Shown piece by piece: positions 14,801 to 23,033 of a stretch of DNA of 24,607 nucleotides. A model generated the notes under the pieces. The model made no database searches and was not told where the DNA came from. It saw only the letters and a list, made by a program, of their open reading frames with translations. The stretch lies in the IMG/VR virus record IMGVR_UViG_3300034190_000863, positions 1-24,607 of that record; one strand, written 5' to 3'. A program made the translations under genes and the position numbers. This stretch comes from a virus. The first letter of the stretch is position 1, and each line of letters opens with the position of its first letter.

Positions 14801-15784
14801 GCCTTTTGCAAGTGCTTCTTTTATAACTTTACTATTATCAGGTAAATTAGTATCAAACTCAGGGAGCGTAATTTTTACCTCTGCTCCATCATTTATAAAT
14901 TCTCCTTTAGGATACTGTTCACGTAATTCTAATGATTCCTCCAACGATAAGTTTTTTTTATTCGTTGGTTGAATTTTAAATCTATCTTTTATATTTACTC
15001 CCTTTACTTCTAGGGCATCTTTAAGAAGTGCTTTACCAGTTTCATCACTGCTTTGTTGTATTTTTGCAGCAATACTTTTAGTTAAATAAGCGTCAGGGTC
15101 AATGCCTTTCATACCTTTTAGATTAAAGCCAAAGCCTGAGCCTAAAGAACCTGCAGGTTTTACGAAAGGATTAGTAAATTGTGCCATACCTGCAAAACGT
15201 AAAGCACCTCCTACTGTGGGGGCAGTTTCACTTGGTCCAGTTAAACTAAAAAATGGCAAGTCTCTTGGGTCTGTCGCTTCATCAGGAGGAGAGGCAACAG
15301 GACCATCTGTTAGACCTGTAGGGGACATTGGGGCAAAATCAGTATTATTTAAAGATTTTAATAACTCTCTTGGACTCATTATTCCTAAATTAGGAGAAGG
15401 TTTATTTGATAGAGCGGCTTTGTAGTCTTCTTTTTGTTGGGCAATATCTAATTGTTCAGCTATAAGTTTATCTTTTATAGCTGTGGTGCTTTGTTTATAT
15501 ATGCCAGGGAATATAGGAAGTTTTTCATTATAGTCCAAAGATAATCTGGGACTATATGACTCTTCTAAAATATTTTTAACAATACTAAGAGAGCCTGCAT
15601 CTTTCTGTTTTTTAATCGCAGCTTTACGTCGTTTAACAAAACCTTTAATATCTTCTTCAGTTAATTTTAACTCGTCTTCGGTTCGGTTAGCTTCTCCCGC
15701 TCCCGAGTAATACATAATGTCAGATATGCCTGTTAAATTCTTTTGAATATTCTGAAGAGGACTTCCTGGCTTAAATTCAACCAT
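11813..15784 (-). CDS. Very large virion-type protein (1323 aa), candidate internal/DNA-ejection protein
   Basis: No family is recognised. It is the last gene of the leftward late unit, starting at ATG 15784 in a TAATG overlap with the 1034-aa gene. It is hydrophilic overall, with a basic helical N terminus (KGFVKRRKAAIKKQ), a Pro-rich stretch at about residues 130-185, and a mix of alpha/beta and helical regions to the end. I see no lysozyme, transglycosylase, polymerase or transmembrane motif. Podoviruses often end the structural unit with two or three very large proteins that leave the capsid with the DNA (T7 gp14-16 analogues). Length, position and neighbours fit that role, but it is inference. 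Confidence 0.65.
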   Translation of the reverse strand: MVEFKPGSPLQNIQKNLTGISDIMYYSGAGEANRTEDELKLTEEDIKGFVKRRKAAIKKQKDAGSLSIVKNILEESYSPRLSLDYNEKLPIFPGIYKQSTTAIKDKLIAEQLDIAQQKEDYKAALSNKPSPNLGIMSPRELLKSLNNTDFAPMSPTGLTDGPVASPPDEATDPRDLPFFSLTGPSETAPTVGGALRFAGMAQFTNPFVKPAGSLGSGFGFNLKGMKGIDPDAYLTKSIAAKIQQSSDETGKALLKDALEVKGVNIKDRFKIQPTNKKNLSLEESLELREQYPKGEFINDGAEVKITLPEFDTNLPDNSKVIKEALAKGNPNNLPILRVKDLMIPEDLSGLNITQTKKSPFYATNVATYFDNYPEKTGFASAGYKRGLPAFRVAFSEEGVGLKAKGVTSPYSLSKTYKHPQVVGEEGLEPLYGHVRSLELKELAPGTVHPYTAQDFTAKLFSGSGRSKALLEPPNAYRQVKDLESNNMLDPSKRAVLEKITIGGEDASVYDKSTAGFNNYGIKSGTEEDDFIGDFIVQFPKELEDPSRAFAQVQGLLTFKQRMQKLNAILQLVPVPNISLQTRIKDSGNYGLLLRGGIENNRMTIDEVLEFIKGGSVFKEYAGDAPELLALTGGTKALKAIEDSVNAYSQVAIGNSFNPQQGSAIRAKMFLPSVAKSAETALDFVVNEAKELPYIYINTGVGEFSQGTFKGKAGEPITVDAMVDYLYTLAKIDAQSLILGDDALVKKFKLDAVPGYRTRPKLRLNNETGSFEVVPSDIPSEVGQTGMIDINAEAIGILKDTGTMDLIEDLKQWDKLGGQQLYKLYRGSAAYSPGSQMARNFPTELRDTLKSLELNWGTGKRVKRLGEEQFDTFKKSQFSSPENMLENMNMSLRGDAILTPEQQMERFERAYNLGDDDNFLETTREFAYGDMFQGITNKAFANLQKRPDKLVEISTMHNIKQALQDGFDKLQFNTFATMADLAYWNQDLVNHPELWKEYFTSSFKDKISSNDNFLYKVLTEDLDNLATTYKKPGTSMGSAPVLDDINDIARNLRDILMGEKPSKYFDEDLIDNFKEFWLTYNEKFNLDSLVGNFIREDFSGSGKSMQYFIDTFKRKNEYDGNHPSSFSQYSNFKEIVDLFSPEKSKEIYKVFTQKKNKGLFKFRRYKEADVPEQVQAFMDAVNRVNIIKHFQPKMGTTPFTFYKERRTNPLYIKYGMPSDKKLEEVLAKMPSTDGEGNIKQKNLGFSLQYGKYKRKALEELGLNPKIVRPDDDSPYTFLEINLGDTAAEKAELLKKVEAKEINLYSQYMPVPSFEERNEEEMGGT

Positions 15785-18700
15785 TATTGTACCTGTAGTG
15801 TTTGTGTTTGTTCTCTTAAGCTTTTTATAGTTTTATCCAGCTCAGGTGTATTTTTTAACATTTTGTTTGTTTGGTCAGACTCTCCACTACGTTGAGTGCC
15901 TACAGCAAATCCAGTAATTATATTACCTACAGCTCCAGCTCCTGTAAAGTACCTTAATAATTTTTTAGATTGGGACTGTGGTTTTCCTATACCAGTCATA
16001 GCATCAGAGAATGCTTTATTGGCAAATAACTTAGCTACTCTTCCCTGAGCACTTAGTCTTGCCATACCAGATATAAATTTCCGTGGGTCTAACGTAAACA
16101 TATTACCAATAATTTGTGCACCTGCTAACGCTGAACCAGCATCTGCACCAGCATTCTGTATTACACTGACATAATTCTGCATCCCTGCTAACAATTCTTT
16201 GTCTTCACCAGTTAATATTTTATTAAATATCCCGGAGCCTTCTAGTTTTGTTATAAGCTGATTTAATGTAGACGGGTCAATTACAGTGTCACCTACTTGA
16301 GAATATGCACTATTTTTATCAACTGTTTTGTACACACCACTCTGTTTAGAAAACACATAATCAAGCAATCCTGCCCTCATATTTGCTATCTCTGATTTCT
16401 GTTGAGATTTTGGTAGCTTGCTTACTATGTCCATCATAGTATCAACTGTTTTAGTTAAATCTAATTCGTTTCCTTTAGCTACAATATTATCAAATACAGT
16501 TTTTAACTCCGTATTCTTAATACGTGACCCTAGAGCTAATTGTGAAGCTACATCAGCACTCTCAAGTTTGGCTATTGCTTCTAAATCTTTAAATATAGAT
16601 GCTTTGTCTACTCCCAAACTCTGTAATTCTCTTGGGCTATAGGATTCAATATATTTTTTTATATCTGCCGCAGAATCAATTTTAACACCACTGACATCTG
16701 CCGCACCTTTTAACTTATTACTTATAACATCAGCAAAAGCTATTTTTATTTTAGACATAGGACCAATGGGTGTATTTTTTCCTTTGAAGTTCTTTAATAT
16801 GTAATCTTCTTGGAATGCTATATTACTAAGAGTCTTTTGTACAGGTTGCTTTCTGCCCCCTGACCCAGGAGATATACCTATAGCTTCTGGTATAGTCGTT
16901 CCCTCATCCCCAGTCTTGGCGGCTATTCTAGCTTGCAGTTGTGTGGTTGTCTCTGTTACATCAAATGTCTTCTTGTAAAATGCATTAGCACTTCCTATTA
17001 GTTCTTTTAATCCAGTAATAGCAGGTTTATTCTTAGGTGTAATTGGATTTGCTATTTCTTCTAATAAAGCAGTTCTTAATCCTTGAGTAAATGATGCTAA
17101 TTGCGGATTAGCCGCTGTGCCTACATCTTTACCAAATACTCCTTTTGACATCTGTCCTAATAATACGGCATAGCCATGCAATAGCTGGGCAGGGGTTTTT
17201 ATTTGTATATCATTATTTTCTAAATACTTTGCATACTCAGGATGATTACTCTTTAATTTTATTACGGCTTTTTCTACACCTTTCGCTGTAAGTACTCTGG
17301 TGTTACCACTAAGAGCACCTAAGTTCATTAAATCCTCTACTATAGAGTCTACTCTTGGTTCTCCTGTAACTATAGGAGTAGTACCAGCTTCAATGGGACT
17401 TCCTGCAGTTTGTTTACTAACAGGCACAGTAGTTTTTACTTCTCTGTTTACAAGTAAGCCTCGTATTTTCTCTAAATTAAATGAACTGTTACCTATTTTA
17501 TCAAAAATATCTTTATACATACCTCTGGATTCAGTCATACGTAAATCAAAAAATAAATCTTCTAGTTCATTTAGTCTTATACCTAAACCTTCATAATCTA
17601 CAACAGTCTTTCCTTCTTTTATATTCTTAAGCATAGTGCCCATGCCTGACATAGCAGACCTAAATTGAGAGAAGTTGCCTGCCCCTATATTACCTCTAAA
17701 CTCTTTAAGATAATTAACGGCACTCTGCATCTGTGAACGAAGCACTTTAGGTATAATTACAGAAGTCTGTTCAGCTAATGATGCTAACCTAGATATTTTT
17801 TTATCCATAGTTCTCTGAGGAAGAATAGTGGGAACTAATCCTTTTTTATCTGCAAAATCTTCTGCTCTGATTGCAGACTCATAAATGTTAGTATCATCAG
17901 GAGTAAAATTTTCTCTTACCCTAGCTAATGAACCTTTTAACTTATCTACTAATGCTAGTGGAAATGATATTGCTGTGCCAAATATACCACGTAATTCTTG
18001 ATTAAATTCTTCCTGGGATATGGTTGCTTTTTTACCAATTAATTTTTTAAATGCTTCCCCTATTTTTGGGTCAGTTACTATTTTCTTTACATTTTCTACA
18101 AAAGAACCAAACTCTTCAGCATCCTCTCCCCGTAACCCAAGCTGCTCTTGTATGAATTGCCTACCTCTTTCTGCACCTTTGTTTAAAGTGTACAGCATGT
18201 ACCCTAATCCTGCTACCGCAACTACAGGAGCAGCTACAGCCCCTGCAACAGGAATTAAAGAAGCTAAAGATGTTAGGGCTGTTGTTGTCAATATAGATGT
18301 GCCAACTGCAGCTGAGTCAGATAATACTTCATAGCCTAACATAGGGAAATACTTTTGTACGTAATCAAGAGTATTTTGTGTTGGACTCGTAAAAGGTGTA
18401 AAACTGCCATCGGGTTTCTTCAAACTTACATAATATTTATCTTGAAAAAAAGCAGCATCTTTATCTTCAATAACTTTATAGTTACCTTCTCCCACTTTTT
18501 CTTGCATAGCTCTTTTGAATTGGTCTACATTATCTACAAAACCTAAAGTAGCTAACCCATCAAAGCCTAGTATATTAGACACTTCGTCGTTGTTCATCTC
18601 AAAAGTGCCCCCCATATCAGTAGCAACTTTTGATATGCGGTCAATTCGTGCAGCGTCCATTTTTTCTTTGTTACGTTGCACAGCATCAGAATCCATTGTT

Positions 18701-18888
18701 TTCATTTCAAATGGTGCGGCATCTCCTCCAATACCGAAGGGAAGCTCAAAGGGACCGACATAAGGTTCATTGAATATGGGTTCTAGGTCTGGCTTTTTTT
18801 CAGTGACTGCAGTCCCTGGAGGAATCTGAGCTGTAGTTCCCATTTGGTTCTGTAAACTTTTTATAGTTTTATCTAATTCATTATCCAT
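15784..18888 (-). CDS. Large virion-type protein (1034 aa) with hydrophobic segments, candidate DNA-ejection protein
   Basis: Starts at ATG 18888 in a TAATG overlap with the 516-aa gene. A long hydrophobic Ala/Val/Thr-rich segment at about residues 189-238 (includes SLIPVAGAVAAPVVAVAGLG) could form two membrane helices. A second, Gly-rich one lies near the C terminus (GAGAVGNIITGFAVG). Much of the rest is predicted helical. The nonapeptide ELDKTIKSL appears both at the N terminus (residue 4 on) and near the C terminus. No enzyme motif is recognised. Membrane-active segments plus position between two other large late proteins suggest an ejection or inner-core protein that crosses the host envelope. 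Family unknown, role inferred. Confidence 0.65.
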   Translation of the reverse strand: MDNELDKTIKSLQNQMGTTAQIPPGTAVTEKKPDLEPIFNEPYVGPFELPFGIGGDAAPFEMKTMDSDAVQRNKEKMDAARIDRISKVATDMGGTFEMNNDEVSNILGFDGLATLGFVDNVDQFKRAMQEKVGEGNYKVIEDKDAAFFQDKYYVSLKKPDGSFTPFTSPTQNTLDYVQKYFPMLGYEVLSDSAAVGTSILTTTALTSLASLIPVAGAVAAPVVAVAGLGYMLYTLNKGAERGRQFIQEQLGLRGEDAEEFGSFVENVKKIVTDPKIGEAFKKLIGKKATISQEEFNQELRGIFGTAISFPLALVDKLKGSLARVRENFTPDDTNIYESAIRAEDFADKKGLVPTILPQRTMDKKISRLASLAEQTSVIIPKVLRSQMQSAVNYLKEFRGNIGAGNFSQFRSAMSGMGTMLKNIKEGKTVVDYEGLGIRLNELEDLFFDLRMTESRGMYKDIFDKIGNSSFNLEKIRGLLVNREVKTTVPVSKQTAGSPIEAGTTPIVTGEPRVDSIVEDLMNLGALSGNTRVLTAKGVEKAVIKLKSNHPEYAKYLENNDIQIKTPAQLLHGYAVLLGQMSKGVFGKDVGTAANPQLASFTQGLRTALLEEIANPITPKNKPAITGLKELIGSANAFYKKTFDVTETTTQLQARIAAKTGDEGTTIPEAIGISPGSGGRKQPVQKTLSNIAFQEDYILKNFKGKNTPIGPMSKIKIAFADVISNKLKGAADVSGVKIDSAADIKKYIESYSPRELQSLGVDKASIFKDLEAIAKLESADVASQLALGSRIKNTELKTVFDNIVAKGNELDLTKTVDTMMDIVSKLPKSQQKSEIANMRAGLLDYVFSKQSGVYKTVDKNSAYSQVGDTVIDPSTLNQLITKLEGSGIFNKILTGEDKELLAGMQNYVSVIQNAGADAGSALAGAQIIGNMFTLDPRKFISGMARLSAQGRVAKLFANKAFSDAMTGIGKPQSQSKKLLRYFTGAGAVGNIITGFAVGTQRSGESDQTNKMLKNTPELDKTIKSLREQTQTLQVQ
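15821..15837 (-). repeat. 17-bp direct repeat, copy encoding C-terminal DKTIKSL
   Basis: Identical 17-bp word to 18857-18873, in the same orientation and reading frame. This copy lies 37 bases before the end of the 1034-aa gene. The repeat is probably conserved for its peptide rather than as a DNA site. Confidence 0.6.
18857..18873 (-). repeat. 17-bp direct repeat, copy encoding N-terminal DKTIKSL
   Basis: Partner of 15821-15837, in the same gene and frame, starting six codons into the 1034-aa protein. Flanking bases have diverged while the peptide match extends on both sides. Confidence 0.6.
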
Positions 18889-20438
18889 TATGTTCTGCTA
18901 CCGCCTGCTTGAATTAAGAAAGAGTTAGCTGTTGCTCTCTTTTTATAATCATCTAGACTTTTGTAACGAGGGTCTAGTGATGCTTGATATGCTGCAATAG
19001 AGTTTTTAGCTAGTATCATAGCTTGGGCAACTTGCCTCTGCATTGTTGGGTCTGTTGAAGAAACATCTAATTGTTGAGATTTTACTAATTCATCAAATAC
19101 CATTTTTGCTACTGAAGGTTTATTAATTGCTAGGACATCATCTTCTCCTACTTCTATTATTTTCATGCCTCCGGGCTTACCAGCACCAGTATTAATAGCA
19201 AAAGAACTAGCCATAGATGTTACAAATTGTCTTTCTAATCCTGTTATAGCAGCCATTGCACGTGTATTACCTACAGTTGGGTCATTTAGTATACCTAAAT
19301 ATTTTTCAATTAATAATTTATCTTGGTCAGAGATTCTAGGGTCTTTAAATATAGCATCTTTTGCCCCTTTAAAGAATAGTATAGCACTTTGTAAAGAATC
19401 TTGCAACTCTCCGCCACCCAACGCATCAGATAGTGTTTTGGCTCCTGCCATATCACTAAAGTCTGTGAGTTTCATTCTTATATTTCCAATAAAGTTGAAT
19501 GCGTTAGGATACTTAGCTAAAGTTTTTCGTATCTTACCAACTCTTTCAAGGTTGCCATAGTTTGTTTTTATTAACTCTTGGTTTTCTCTCTCTATTTCTG
19601 CACTTGGAGCAGCTAATTTACCACCTATAACTCTATCTATAGTAGTATACTTAGGTCCGTCAGGAGTATAAATAATTGTTCCATACTCTCCTTTACCACC
19701 TCTTACAGGAGGATTTAAGACTGCTTGTTCTGCTAATGCCCTTAGTTCCGCTTCAGATTTATTTTCATTCCCTGGTTGGGAACGTATGACATTCATCATA
19801 CTCTTTAATTTTTGTTGGAACATGCTACCGCCTGAAGGAGGACCTGATATTCCTTTGGCTAATGCTTCTGGGGTTGCTCTTTGAGTTACATTTAGCTCTG
19901 GCATATCAAATGTGCTAGATAATACTTTTTTAACTTGGTCTACGGGTAAGTTACTTCTTTGAGCAAACATCTCGACCACTTGGTCTGGAGAATAAAACTT
20001 AAATAAATTTTTAAATGAGTTAAATACAGAATCATTAGATGCATTTCTAGGAGCTATATCTACAGATTCTACTTTAGTAACTTCGGGAGTTGGTCCTGCA
20101 GATAATTTGTCTACATCAACTTTTGTCACAGGTATATTATTATTGTAAGATGATAACATATTTGTGACTATCTTACTAGCTTTGTCCACACTTTTGTTAC
20201 TTATCTTGTAAGCTTGTTCTGCAATACCTACATCTACATTAAATGATTCAGCTATAGTTTTTATTTTATCCATATCGGATAATGCTGCTTTTTGTTTCTC
20301 TTGTATAGAACCTGCTTTAGTGTTATACAACTTGCCTATGTTATCCATACGTGCAACAGCATCTTGCATAGGAGCTTCTAATCCCTGCTGTAATACAGGT
20401 AGTGCCCCTCTCATTATACCACCTAGTGTTATTCCCAT
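18888..20438 (-). CDS. Virion-associated protein (516 aa), predicted helical
   Basis: Starts at ATG 20438 in a TAATG overlap with the 183-aa gene and ends in another with the 1034-aa gene. The N-terminal ~100 residues are helical and charged (DAVARMDNIGKLYN, EKQKAALSDMDKIK), followed by a flexible Val/Pro/Ser linker, a possible short helical domain (SPDQVVEMFAQRSN) and a long helical C-terminal half. There is no enzyme motif or clear membrane helix. No family is recognised by name. Its place between the small virion proteins and the two giant proteins suggests a structural or ejection role. Confidence 0.65.
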   Translation of the reverse strand: MGITLGGIMRGALPVLQQGLEAPMQDAVARMDNIGKLYNTKAGSIQEKQKAALSDMDKIKTIAESFNVDVGIAEQAYKISNKSVDKASKIVTNMLSSYNNNIPVTKVDVDKLSAGPTPEVTKVESVDIAPRNASNDSVFNSFKNLFKFYSPDQVVEMFAQRSNLPVDQVKKVLSSTFDMPELNVTQRATPEALAKGISGPPSGGSMFQQKLKSMMNVIRSQPGNENKSEAELRALAEQAVLNPPVRGGKGEYGTIIYTPDGPKYTTIDRVIGGKLAAPSAEIERENQELIKTNYGNLERVGKIRKTLAKYPNAFNFIGNIRMKLTDFSDMAGAKTLSDALGGGELQDSLQSAILFFKGAKDAIFKDPRISDQDKLLIEKYLGILNDPTVGNTRAMAAITGLERQFVTSMASSFAINTGAGKPGGMKIIEVGEDDVLAINKPSVAKMVFDELVKSQQLDVSSTDPTMQRQVAQAMILAKNSIAAYQASLDPRYKSLDDYKKRATANSFLIQAGGSRT

Positions 20439-20989
20439 TACATAGCTCCTTGTCTAGCCATTAGTCCTTGAGGCTGTTCCATAGGAAGCTCCTCTGTATT
20501 ATCCTCTTTCATTCTATCTGAGAAGCCTTTCATAGACCCCGTCTCAAACTCAACTTTATCTTTCTTAAACTGTGCTATCTGTTGTAATCCTTTATCAATC
20601 ATAGAATCTTGATTTTTTATAACCTTATAATCTACTTCAGCTTGTTCAGCTAAATGCATAATTAACATAACCAAATCTTCTCCGACTAATATAGCTGTAT
20701 CAGGAGTCATAAGTCCCTCTGAAAACCCCGCTAATAACAAAGAATCCACAATAGTAGCAATAGGTATCTGTGCATCAACTAAACTTAATAGTTTATCTGC
20801 CGTAGCATCATCTTCAAACTTATCCATGAAATAATCCATGACTTCATCAGGAGTATTTAACATTGCAGGTTTATCCCACGGATAGATACCTGGAGTTTTA
20901 GTTAAAGATTGTCCTGGGATAGCAGTATCGAACGAAGAGCGTTCTTTACCACTAGGAAGTTTCATAGTGTCGCTTAATTGAATATCCAT
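20438..20989 (-). CDS. Conserved marine phage virion-type protein (183 aa)
   Basis: ATG 20989 lies two bases after the stop of the 87-aa gene. The N-terminal signature (AIPGQSLTKTPGIYPWDKP, then NTPDEVMDYFMDKF) resembles a small protein recurring beside structural genes in marine T4-like and podoviral genomes, with a PGxSLTxxPGxxPW block followed by an acidic helix. This rests on memory of the family, not a search. The rest is helical with a hydrophobic stretch (ATIVDSLLLAGF) and a Met/Gln/Pro-rich end. A structural or assembly role is inferred. The stop overlaps the next start as TAATG. Confidence 0.65.
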   Translation of the reverse strand: MDIQLSDTMKLPSGKERSSFDTAIPGQSLTKTPGIYPWDKPAMLNTPDEVMDYFMDKFEDDATADKLLSLVDAQIPIATIVDSLLLAGFSEGLMTPDTAILVGEDLVMLIMHLAEQAEVDYKVIKNQDSMIDKGLQQIAQFKKDKVEFETGSMKGFSDRMKEDNTEELPMEQPQGLMARQGAM

Positions 20990-20991
20990 TG

Positions 20992-21255
20992 TTATGCCTT
21001 AGATGTTAGTAGACCTAGTTGTTTTTTGAGGATGGAGTTATATATGCTTTGAGGTCCATACGCTCCTGTGTTCACAGTAGCAGGTTTAGATTTTTGTCCA
21101 TAGTAGCCTGACCTTCTTCTTTGAGGTCTGCCAAATTTTTCATATATATTTACGTCTGGTGGAGCTTTTAGTGCAGATTGTTGTGGAAGTTGGCTCCCTT
21201 TTCCAAACTTACTCATTACTAAATTAGTAGCTATTGGTGCTATAAGACTCATCAT
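20992..21255 (-). CDS. Small basic virion-module protein (87 aa)
   Basis: Starts at ATG 21255, or at the adjacent ATG three bases on; a TTAGGAAA ribosome site precedes it, within the end of the repeat-protein gene. A short hydrophobic N-terminal stretch (MMSLIAPIATNLVM) is followed by a basic, Gly/Tyr/Arg-rich region (RPQRRRSGYYGQKSK) and a helical end (IYNSILKKQLGLL). No family is recognised. Its position between virion-type genes suggests a minor structural or assembly component. Confidence 0.6.
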   Translation of the reverse strand: MMSLIAPIATNLVMSKFGKGSQLPQQSALKAPPDVNIYEKFGRPQRRRSGYYGQKSKPATVNTGAYGPQSIYNSILKKQLGLLTSKA

Positions 21256-21266
21256 GTTTAGTTTTC

Positions 21267-23024
21267 CTAACTTGGTCTATTGATTGCTGCAATACCTAAA
21301 GCAGATATAAAGCCCCCTATAGCATTAGATGATTTCTCATCTAAGTATTGATTGTATAAATCGGAAGTAACGTCTGCATCCAGTATTGCCATAGCATAGT
21401 TAAATGCTCTGTCTTGTGAGTTTTCCGCAGAAGTATACGCATAATCTGCTTCATCTCTATATTGTTGCCAAATGTTGTTTAACGCAGTATTTGATATGTT
21501 AAGATAATTAGCTGCATTTAATTGATTAGCTGCGTTAACAGCAGCAGTGTTAGCTGTGTTTACATTTCTACGCCACGTAGCATTGGACTGTGCTATCTCT
21601 ATAGCGTTCTTTGTATTAAACTGCTCCCTGCTGTTTAACATTGTAGCACGGAATTGATTCAACGCATTCGCTTGTCCTGAGTTAAACTGTTGCTGTGCAT
21701 TGAACTGACTTGAGTTTAGCTTATTAATATCCGCAGTCAAAGACTCAAAGAACTGATTGACTTGATTTTGACTTGTGGCATTAAAGTTTTGAGCAGCATT
21801 TTGTGCAGCTTGGTCTGATAATAAAGACTGTAGCTTTGCCTGTTGATTCAATACTTCTGTCTGCTGTGAATTAGTCAAGTTGGACATATCCATTTGTAAG
21901 AAGCCTTGAGCATTTAAAACCATAGCTTGTTGTCTATTATTAAGATTTGCCATGTCCATCTGAGCAAATGTTGCAGAGTTAGATAAGGCAGTTGCTTGTG
22001 CATTGCTTAAGTTTTGAAGATTGATGGTTTCCATAACCTTCGCATTAGCAAACACACGTTGTTGCTCTTGAGTAAAGTTCACGTTAGCGGCTTCAGCATA
22101 TTTTTCAGCGTTGAGGATATTTGCTTGCTGTTGGTTGGAGAGTGTTTGTCCAGCTAGAGCGGCTTGAACTTGCATCTTTGCAAGAGCAGTTTGTTGTCTA
22201 TTGGAAGTATTAGCCAATGACACATTTAAGTTATTCTGAGTATTTGTTAAGTTAGCCTGCTGTTGATTATCCATTATCTTTACAGCAGTTTGGTAGTATG
22301 TTTGAGCATCAGCTGTTGCTATCGGTACAGAAGCTTCTAGTACGGCTTGTGTTATAGCTGCTCCTGCCATTGATGATGCAGCGAGTCCTCTTTCAGCCAT
22401 TTGGGCAGTCGCATTACGAACTATTCCAGCAGCCCACGCTGGTACTTGACCATTGTCAAACTGTTGAGATATACGAGATAATTGTCCTTGTACAGTCATA
22501 TCATCTGTGACTGTCATGGTTGCACCTTGTACATTACTTACAAAGTCTGATTGTGCTGCTGTAGTGTCGCCTAAGAAAGCTGTGTCTGCTACAGCTCCAG
22601 ATATGACTTCTGGTGCAGTTACGGCTCTTAATGCCGTATCCGCTTGACTGATTTGTCCCTGTGCAGTTCCTTGTTGAGCTTGAGCTTGTGCTCCTGTAGA
22701 TAGTGTGCCTTGAGCAGCAGTTGCTTGTGCATCTGTAGATAAGGTTCCTGTTTGTGCAGTTGCCGTAGGAGTTGTTGTTCCTACTAGACTAGGGTCTACA
22801 GTAGCCGCAGGAGATACAGTAGGAGCAGATGCTAACGCAGTTTGAGCTTGAGATATAGGTACATCAGGTGTTCCTTGAAGAGCATATGCCTCTGGAGATA
22901 CTTCTTCTCCTGGTTGTATATTCTGTGATTGAGGAGCATATTGTCCCTGGGAAGGCATGGTCGGATTAGTGACCTGTTTACCCATGTAATCATCGACGTT
23001 TTCTACATTAGTTGTTGTTGCCAT
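21267..23024 (-). CDS. Gln/Asn/Ala-rich virion structural protein with 22-residue repeats (585 aa)
   Basis: Starts at ATG 23024 after GTAGGATAAGAG. The N-terminal ~170 residues are low-complexity Ala/Thr/Gln/Pro, with imperfect GTLSTxAQA repeats. A conserved block follows (VPAWAAGIVRNATAQMAERG, then GLAASSMAGAAITQAVLE), familiar to me from virion proteins of marine T4-like and podoviral phages. Residues 252-405 are seven tandem 22-residue repeats of the form xNxQQxxxLNAxxxxxxxNxxNL, predicted to form long alpha-helical rods. More Gln/Asn-rich helix follows, then a C-terminal domain with aromatic residues (NIWQQYRDEADYAYTSAENS). There are no enzyme motifs. It is probably an elongated virion component; the exact location (tail, core or neck) is unknown. 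Confidence 0.75.
   Translation of the reverse strand: MATTTNVENVDDYMGKQVTNPTMPSQGQYAPQSQNIQPGEEVSPEAYALQGTPDVPISQAQTALASAPTVSPAATVDPSLVGTTTPTATAQTGTLSTDAQATAAQGTLSTGAQAQAQQGTAQGQISQADTALRAVTAPEVISGAVADTAFLGDTTAAQSDFVSNVQGATMTVTDDMTVQGQLSRISQQFDNGQVPAWAAGIVRNATAQMAERGLAASSMAGAAITQAVLEASVPIATADAQTYYQTAVKIMDNQQQANLTNTQNNLNVSLANTSNRQQTALAKMQVQAALAGQTLSNQQQANILNAEKYAEAANVNFTQEQQRVFANAKVMETINLQNLSNAQATALSNSATFAQMDMANLNNRQQAMVLNAQGFLQMDMSNLTNSQQTEVLNQQAKLQSLLSDQAAQNAAQNFNATSQNQVNQFFESLTADINKLNSSQFNAQQQFNSGQANALNQFRATMLNSREQFNTKNAIEIAQSNATWRRNVNTANTAAVNAANQLNAANYLNISNTALNNIWQQYRDEADYAYTSAENSQDRAFNYAMAILDADVTSDLYNQYLDEKSSNAIGGFISALGIAAINRPS
21810..22271 (-). repeat. Seven tandem 66-bp coding repeats
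   Basis: The region divides exactly into seven units of 66 bp, encoding residues 252-273, 274-295, 296-317, 318-339, 340-361, 362-383 and 384-405 of the 585-aa protein. Each unit begins with a [D/S/T/N]-[N/Q]-x-Q pattern. The fifth and sixth units share QMDM[A/S]NL at their ends. The units have diverged at DNA level, so the array is old and shaped by protein structure. Confidence 0.75.
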
Positions 23025-23033
23025 ACTCTTATC

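Noticed and set aside
11813-15784. 1323-aa protein as a virion RNA polymerase (N4-like)
   Set aside because: I could not find a convincing set of single-subunit polymerase motifs (T/DxxGR, RxxxKxxxM/F-YG, catalytic Asp) in order.
11934-20000. Several rightward ORFs of 60-130 codons inside the late genes
   Set aside because: They lie wholly opposite long coherent leftward genes, lack ribosome sites and have shadow-like composition.
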